Positions 57,546 to 64,000 of a stretch of DNA of 64,000 bases are shown here, one piece after another (position 1 is the stretch's first letter; each line of letters begins with the position of its first letter). The stretch is from positions 13,916,501-13,980,500 of the forward strand of contig JAIOJX010000005.1 in assembly GCA_022376925.1 (NCBI GenBank), given 5' to 3'. This stretch comes from Tragulus kanchil. Its lineage: Eukaryota > Chordata > Mammalia > Artiodactyla > Tragulidae. The notes beneath the pieces are model-generated. The model saw only the letters and a list, made by a program, of their open reading frames with translations, ran no database searches and was not told the DNA's origin. Both the position numbers and the translations under genes were made by a program.

Positions 57546-58068
57546 TCCCTACAAGACCCACAAGAAAATGGTAATGAAGCTTGCCACTAGGAGTAAATTT
57601 GGATGACTTGGGAACAGAAAAAAAGAGACAGACTTACTTTTCTTTTACCTCTTATTGTATTCTTTTGTACTTTTAGTGATTTAAAACAAATGAGTTAATT
57701 CTTTTAGTTGAGAGGAAATTAAGAGAATCAAATGTGACAGGGATAGTGAAATACAAAACAAGTAAAATATGTGGTTTAATTCTGAAAAACTCTTTGGGTT
57801 ACCTTTTAATACAGAAATACGCAAGAAAGGCATTAATAACTTTTCCACACGAGCACAAACGCCAGATCGGAGGGCAATCTCGAAAAAAGCAATTTCCCCC
57901 CTTCCCAGGCCTCGCTGACACAGACACTGCTATTTATAGAACGTAATTCACTGGAGCATCGTGCCTAGTATAAAATGACTGGAAAACAAGCAAAAGTCCA
58001 TCAGTGTGGGGCTGAAGAAATGAAGGCAAAACCCTGTGATAGAATACTATTTAGATACTAAAAAGAAT

Positions 58069-58285
58069 GGGCTTCCCTGGTGGCTCCGCAGTAGAGAACC
58101 CAACTGTGACGCACGGGGTGGGGGTTCAAGCCCTGGGCCAGGAAGATCCCCTGGAGGAGGGCATGGCACCCCACTCCAGTATGCTTGCCTGGAAGATCCC
58201 ATGGACAGAGGAGCCTGGCGGGCTACAGGCCATGGGGCTGCAAGAGTCGGATACCATTGTAGTGACTGAGCATGCATACACTCTG
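58069..58285 (+). mobile_element. Bov-tA SINE (copy B of the one at 56973)
   Basis: Same element and flanks, shifted by 1096 bases. Confidence 0.95.
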
Positions 58286-58372
58286 AAAAGAATAAGTTGT
58301 GACAAGAAAGGTTTCTGAGGATACATGGCTAAGTGAAAAAAAGGTAAAAAAAAAAAAAAAAAAACCTCTCCT

Positions 58373-58496
58373 GGGACTTCCCTGATGGTCCAGTGGTTAA
58401 GACTCTGCTTCCAAAGCAGCAGGGCACAGGTTCCATTCCTGATCAAGGAACTAAGATCCCACAAGCCACATGGCTTTGCCAAAATAATAACAATAA
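58373..58496 (+). mobile_element. CHR-type SINE (copy B of the one at 57277)
   Basis: Same element shifted by 1096 bases in duplication 18. Confidence 0.9.
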
Positions 58497-58699
58497 GAAT
58501 AACTTTAAAAAACTCCATATCTTTGTCCCAATAGTTTTTATAGTTATAAACTATCACCATATTTATATTATATTATATATTTGGTTTCTATATTTTATTT
58601 ATATATTATAGTTATAATTTAGATTTTATAGTTTAAAAATATCCCTACAAGACCCACAAGAAAATGGTAATGAAGCTTGCCACTAGGAGTAAATTTGGA

Positions 58700-60963
58700 T
58701 GACTTGGGAACAGAAAAAAAGAGACAGACTTACTTTTCTTTTACCTCTTATTGTATTCTTTTGTACTTTTAGTGATTTAAAACAAATGAGTTAATTCTTT
58801 TAGTTGAGAGGAAATTAAGAGAATCAAATGTGACAGGGATAGTGAAATACAAAACAAGTAAAATATGTGGTTTAATTCTGAAAAACTCTTTGGGTTACCT
58901 TTTAATACAGAAATACGCAAGAAAGGCATTAATAACTTTTTAAAATCCCTTCACAAGGAATCACCCATCTGCAAAACAGATTATTTGACTCAGCTTCCTA
59001 TTCGTGGGCCTTTGACAAGATCCCACCCCCACTAACACACGCCCCTCCAGAGTGGGCGGGGCTACCTCCAAGACCAAGGCGCTAACTCAGTCTTCATAAT
59101 TCACCTAAACTTGACTTCTGTGGTGGCTGAAGACATGCCAACGAGACAGGTCCGTTTAGATTTATCCTCAGGACACACACACAAAAAGACCAATTTTTCC
59201 AGTTTCTACTCATGGAATTGTTAGGCCTCCCATTGGCCGTTCGCTGAACTGGGAACACACTAGCTGTAAAGACGCCCCAACAAACCCAACAGCGAATGCA
59301 CCAGATGCTCCAGTAAGGCCTTGTTCTCAGAGGGGTGGAGGGGAGGCAGTCTGAGGATGAAAGCGTGGAGACCCAGCTCTCCACTTGCCTCCTCTCCAAC
59401 TCCCCTTCAAAGGAGTCCTGGGCGCCCAGGCAGAACAGAATGGTCTGTGGTGACGGGTCAGCCCAAGGACAGGATCTGAACTCACACAAAACTTTTCATG
59501 CTAACCCATTCACAGAGATTACAGCACATCTGTGTGTTTTAAACCTCACCTGTCAAGCAGAACTTTCTGGATTGCCTTGAAGACACACATTTATCATGGC
59601 AAAACAGCTGGCAAGGCCTCCTCGCCCACCTGTCCCCGCAAACCATATAACCTTCCCAAGCCATCACAGTCGAGTTCCACTGTCCACCAGAGACAACGGA
59701 GGGCAGCAGAGGGGGAGGGAAGTAGGGGGTCCAGGGGGTCTGTGACCTGAGGCGGGGACTGCAGACTTTGAGATTTCAAGATTTAGAAAGGCCCAGAGGA
59801 AAACTGGTTCAATGTGATCCATAGGTCGAGGCCCTGGAGAATTGGAACTGAAAAAGAGACAGACTTACTTTTCTTTTACCTCTTATTGTATTCTTTTGTA
59901 CTTTTAGTGATTTAAAACAAATGAGTTAATTCTTTTAGTTGAGAGGAAATTAAGAGAATCAAATGTGACAGGGATAGTGAAATACAAAACAAGTAAAATA
60001 TGTGGTTTAATTCTGAAAAACTCTTTGGGTTACCTTTTAATACAGAAATACGCAAGAAAGGCATTAATAACTTTTTAAAATCCCTTCACAAGGAATCACC
60101 CATCTGCAAAACAGATTATTTGACTCAGCTTCCTATTCGTGGGCCTTTGACAAGATCCCACCCCCACTAACACACGCCCCTCCAGAGTGGGCGGGGCTAC
60201 CTCCAAGACCAAGGCGCTAACTCAGTCTTCATAATTCACCTAAACTTGACTTCTGTGGTGGCTGAAGACATGCCAACGAGACAGGTCCGTTTAGATTTAT
60301 CCTCAGGACACACACACAAAAAGACCAATTTTTCCAGTTTCTACTCATGGAATTGTTAGGCCTCCCATTGGCCGTTCGCTGAACTGGGAACACACTAGCT
60401 GTAAAGACGCCCCAACAAACCCAACAGCGAATGCACCAGATGCTCCAGTAAGGCCTTGTTCTCAGAGGGGTGGAGGGGAGGCAGTCTGAGGATGAAAGCG
60501 TGGAGACCCAGCTCTCCACTTGCCTCCTCTCCAACTCCCCTTCAAAGGAGTCCTGGGCGCCCAGGCAGAACAGAATGGTCTGTGGTGACGGGTCAGCCCA
60601 AGGACAGGATCTGAACTCACACAAAACTTTTCATGCTAACCCATTCACAGAGATTACAGCACATCTGTGTGTTTTAAACCTCACCTGTCAAGCAGAACTT
60701 TCTGGATTGCCTTGAAGACACACATTTATCATGGCAAAACAGCTGGCAAGGCCTCCTCGCCCACCTGTCCCCGCAAACCATATAACCTTCCCAAGCCATC
60801 ACAGTCGAGTTCCACTGTCCACCAGAGACAACGGAGGGCAGCAGAGGGGGAGGGAAGTAGGGGGTCCAGGGGGTCTGTGACCTGAGGCGGGGACTGCAGA
60901 CTTTGAGATTTCAAGATTTAGAAAGGCCCAGAGGAAAACTGGTTCAATGTGATCCATAGGTCG
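58700..60963 (+). repeat. Tandem duplication 19 (unit 1135 bp) with 6-22-base noisy spacer
   Basis: Copy A is about 58700-59828 and copy B about 59835-60963. The spacer and copy-B start (aggccctggagaattggaac, tgaaaaagagac) look like a garbled version of gacttgggaacagaaaaaaa. The remainder matches, with a GC-richer half (59000-59760 / 60135-60895) in both. Confidence 0.96.
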
Positions 60964-61498
60964 TAGGTGAGGCAGTGCCTGCCAGGTGGCACAAGTGCAG
61001 GAGGGATCGAACATTACGGTGAAGAGACCAAGCAACGGGAGGGCAGAGCGTCAGAAGAGTCAGGCTGACCTGCATCAGCCGGCACCGGGTTTCCAAGATG
61101 CACCCCCATTCAGACAGACAAGGGGCTCTTCCACAATCACTCTGTCAGAGGACCACCACTGCCTGCTCCAGCTCCTAGGGCACATGGTGAGAAGTCTTAG
61201 TATCATGTTTCTTACTTTTCACAATCAAATCAGAGAAAGGCTGGTACATAGAGAGAGAATTCTCTGACCTTCGGACAGGTGCGTGTCCTGGGTTAATATT
61301 ACCCTCGGGGCGTCAACAGAGACCAATAGGATTAAAACCGATGTGGATCCAAGTCTCAGCTTCCCCCACTGCCCAACTGGAGGCTTCAGGCTTCATGGAG
61401 CCTCTTGAAACCTGAGCCATCAACATCCATAAAGAAGAAATGCTGCAATACATCGATGATGCTTAGAAGAGAGGCTGGTAACAGAGGCTAGATTCAGT
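60964..61498. other. Single-copy non-coding segment
   Basis: No recognised repeat or exon. Confidence 0.5.
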
Positions 61499-61568
61499 CT
61501 CTTGTAATAAATGATATGAAAAAGAATCTGAAAAAATTATAACTGAATTACTTTGCTGTGTACCAGAA
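61499..61568 (+). repeat. L1 3' UTR, left part interrupted by BovB
   Basis: gatatgaaaaagaatctgaa, tataactgaattactttgct and gtgtaccagaa match the artiodactyl L1 3' UTR. It continues at 62081 after the BovB insertion (accagaaactaacatattac, ctcagtttttac). Confidence 0.65.
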
Positions 61569-62080
61569 GGAAAGTCAGAAAGAGTATTAAGAAGCAGAGG
61601 CATCACTTTGCCAACAAAAGTCTGTAAAGTCAAAGCTATGGGTTTTTCCAGTAGTCATGTACGGACGTGGGAGTTGGACCATAAAGAAGGCTGAGAGCTG
61701 GGGAACTGATGCTTTCGAACTGTGGTGCTGGACAAGACTCTTGAGAGTCCCTTGGACAGCAAGCAGATCCAACTAGCCAATCCTAAGGAAATCAACCCTG
61801 AATAGTCATTGGAAGGACTGGTGCTGCAGCTGAAGATCCAATACTCTGGCCACCGGATGCAAAGAGCTGACTCACTGGGAAAGACCCTGAGGCTGGGAAA
61901 GACTGAAAGCAAAAGGAGAAGGGGACAGCAGAGGATGAGATGGTTAGATAGCATCACCAACTCAGTGGACATGAGTCTGAGCAAACTCTGGGAGACAGCA
62001 GAGAACTGAGGAGCCTGGCGTGCTGCAGTTCATGGGGTCGCAAAGAGTTGGGCACAACTTAGCGACTGAACAACAACAAA
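61569..62080 (+). mobile_element. BovB LINE 3' end inserted in L1, with target-site duplication
   Basis: The order gaagcagaggcatcactttg, ccagtagtcatgtacggacg, gagagctggggaactgatgc, gactcttgagagtcccttgg, ggagaaggggacagcagagg, gatggttagatagcatcacc, catggggtcgcaaagagttg is BovB. It is 5'-truncated and has no intact ORF. The repeat taccagaa at 61561-61568 and 62081-62088 marks the insertion in L1. Confidence 0.93.
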
Positions 62081-62309
62081 TACCAGAAACTAACATATTA
62101 CCTATACCTCAGTTTTTACAAAAACAGCTTCAAAACACAAGAGAGGCTAGTGGTTAGTGATCAGTAAAACTTAATCGATGTTCCTACTCTTCTACAATGA
62201 TGAACTCAAGGAAAATCACTTTTAGGAGAGCGAGATTGGTAAGAACAGAGAGGAAGTAGCAATGAAGCAAACAAACGTATGACATCACTGACTGTCTCAA
62301 TCCCAAACT

Positions 62310-62790
62310 GCAACCTATCCAGAGAAAGGAAAACATGTCCCCACAAACGTTTGCTCAGGAATGGTCACATCAGCATTACTCATCACAGCCAAAGAGCAGA
62401 AACAACTTAAGGGCCCACCAGCTCACCAACGGACAAACAAAACCTGGCCTCTCCACACAATGGCGTATCATTATCATAACAAGCACCGAGCGCCGATAAC
62501 CAATCACCCTGTGGACGGACCTGGAAAACAACATGCTAAGTGAAAGGAGCCAGGCCCATGGCTCATGATTCATTTATAGGAAACATCTAGAACAGGCAAA
62601 TCTATACGTAAAGAAAACAAATTTCTGGTTGCCAGGAACTGGGAGCCAAGGGTTGGAGGAAAATGGGAATTGACTGCCGAGGGATACACGGCTCCTTTGG
62701 GGGATGATGAAAACGGTCTCAAATGCACTGCGGTTAGAGAGTTGCACAATTCTGTAAATGTAGTAAAAAGCACCGATTGTGCGTTTTAAA
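62310..62790 (+). repeat. Old L1 (L1M) 3' fragment; second copy 63487-63870
   Basis: cagcattactcatcacagcc, aaagagcagaaacaacttaa, tggacggacctggaaaacaa, catgctaagtgaaaggagcc, ttctggttgccaggaactgg and gttgcacaattctgtaaatg follow the L1 ORF2-3' UTR order. Strongly diverged. Confidence 0.75.
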
Positions 62791-64000
62791 AGGAAAAGCG
62801 TTAGCTACATGGTTCTGAACACTTCCTGCTTCCCTTTTCCCCGAATAAAGATGCTTGGTCTTCCCTGGGTGAGAGGTCCTGATGGGCCGAGCGTAGCAAA
62901 GGCAGCGTTCCAGCAGCTCCTTTCCTGATGAAGATCACAAGATATTGATCTTCCTCCTCTGGAGACAGTCTCAGGTGGGTGCCAGGGAGGTTATTTCTCT
63001 TCTCCTTTCTCTCTGTGTCTTTCAGTCTTGGCTACTGCCTTCTGTTTCCCCAGGCGCACAGTGGGTAAAAATCAATCTCTGCTTGATCTTTCACAGGCAA
63101 AAGCTTTAAGGTGGACAGGCCTATTATACAGTTTAAAGCTGCTGAAAAATTCCAAGGGGGTGCTCTGAAGCTCTGGCCTTGGTTTCTCCACGCCCCTAGG
63201 ACAGGATCCTTAAAAGCAATGCTGCCTCCAAGTGACTCCACTGAACACCATTTTCTTTGGGGAACAAATTGCAAAGAGAAAGTACTGAAAAAGCATTCCC
63301 CACTGTGCATCTGAGGTTTGATTTATCTGATAAACATGCCAATAACTGTCTAGAAAGTAGCCTCATAATACCCTTGGTTCCAGAAAACCAAGCTTTTTCA
63401 TAAACTTCAACACTGGTTTTAAGGAAATACTGATGTTAAAACATCAGAAAGCCTATATATTCATTTGTAACAAAATCAATTTACAATTAAGGGCCCACCA
63501 GCTCACCAACGGACAAACAAAACCTGGCCTCTCCACACAATGGCGTATCATTATCATAACAAGCACCGAGCGCCGATAACCAATCACCCTGTGGACGGAC
63601 CTGGAAAACAACATGCTAAGTGAAAGGAGCCAGGCCCATGGCTCATGATTCATTTATAGGAAACATCTAGAACAGGCAAATCTATACGTAAAGAAAACAA
63701 ATTTCTGGTTGCCAGGAACTGGGAGCCAAGGGTTGGAGGAAAATGGGAATTGACTGCCGAGGGATACACGGCTCCTTTGGGGGATGATGAAAACGGTCTC
63801 AAATGCACTGCGGTTAGAGAGTTGCACAATTCTGTAAATGTAGTAAAAAGCACCGATTGTGCGTTTTAAAAGGAAAAGCGTTAGCTACATGGTTCTGAAC
63901 ACTTCCTGCTTCCCTTTTCCCCGAATAAAGATGCTTGGTCTTCCCTGGGTGAGAGGTCCTGATGGGCCGAGCGTAGCAAAGGCAGCGTTCCAGCAGCTCC
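62407..64000 (+). repeat. Tandem duplication 20 (unit 1080 bp), second copy cut by window end
   Basis: Copy A 62407-63486 and copy B 63487 to beyond 64000. The join is tttacaa|ttaagggccc. The 514 bases of copy B in the window match copy A with no difference that I see. Confidence 0.96.

Larger units (their letters stand above)
56705..58939 (+). repeat. Tandem duplication 18 (offset 1096 bp) with damaged copy-B start
   Basis: Copy A is about 56705-57843 and copy B 57846-58939. Copy B lacks about 45 bases just after its start: aatctcgaaaaaagcaattt replaces aatctggcaaggctcctcta and what follows. The rest matches, including a Bov-tA and a CHR SINE. Confidence 0.95.

Noticed and set aside
2071..64000. 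A real segmental-duplication array or satellite
   Set aside because: Each pair has a different sequence, exactly two copies, and no shared monomer, so it is neither a satellite nor a gene-family array.
2071..64000. A CRISPR array or other prokaryotic repeat system
   Set aside because: There are no short regularly spaced identical repeats. The many similar 200-bp units are ruminant SINEs.

Overview
The window is non-coding nuclear DNA of a ruminant artiodactyl. About twenty tRNA-derived Bov-tA/Bov-A SINEs, three BovB LINE ends, an artiodactyl L1 3' UTR and many CHR-type SINEs (the family shared by ruminants, hippos and whales) place it in a pecoran such as a bovid, cervid or giraffid. The species cannot be told from the sequence. 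There is no prokaryotic gene structure, and no complete protein-coding gene is visible. The open frames are short and mostly lie in repeats. The best coding candidate is one 140-bp exon-like segment at 39179-39318, flanked by a good splice acceptor and a GT donor, from a gene I cannot name. A second, weaker GC-rich exon-like stretch lies at about 5265-5450 on the minus strand.

The dominant feature is a series of twenty direct tandem duplications, each of a different sequence and nearly all of the same size (about 1.07-1.20 kb). They begin near 2071, 7331, 9310, 12606, 14419, 18327, 20453, 23278, 25743, 27606, 30141, 32199, 34343, 40666, 46985, 52789, 54765, 56705, 58700 and 62407. The two copies of each pair are near identical. 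They differ mostly by homopolymer-length changes and by degraded sequence at the junctions, and several neighbouring pairs overlap so that short zones occur three times. About 21.5 kb of the 64 kb is redundant. This looks like contigs or reads of about 1.8-6.3 kb placed in order with their terminal overlaps of about 1.1 kb left unmerged. It is much more likely an assembly artefact than biology, although the sequence alone cannot prove it. Collapsed, the locus would be about 42.5 kb.

Layout: 1-2070 holds an L2 fragment, a CHR SINE and a Bov-tA. 2071-4290 is duplication 1. 4291-7330 is single-copy. 7331-16594 holds five duplications with Bov-tA, MIR and L2 pieces and an old diverged repeat pair (about 11530/12375). 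16595-18326 holds a Bov-tA and an L1 3' UTR with an inverted 5' part. 18327-22627 holds a hAT fossil, an old L1 and CHR SINEs, followed by a solo LTR-like element at 22501-22925. 23278-36638 holds six more duplications with MIR and Bov-tA elements. 36639-40665 is single-copy with the candidate exon and a BovB end. 40666-49160 holds two duplications around a single-copy 4.2-kb block. 49161-52788 is mostly single-copy. 52789-60963 is a chain of four duplications built on an ancient L1. 60964-64000 holds a BovB inserted into an L1 3' UTR and a last duplication cut by the window end.

Nothing resembles an operon, a CRISPR array or a new functional system. The most useful results are the suspected false duplications, the candidate exon, and several transposon insertions dated relative to each other by target-site duplications.
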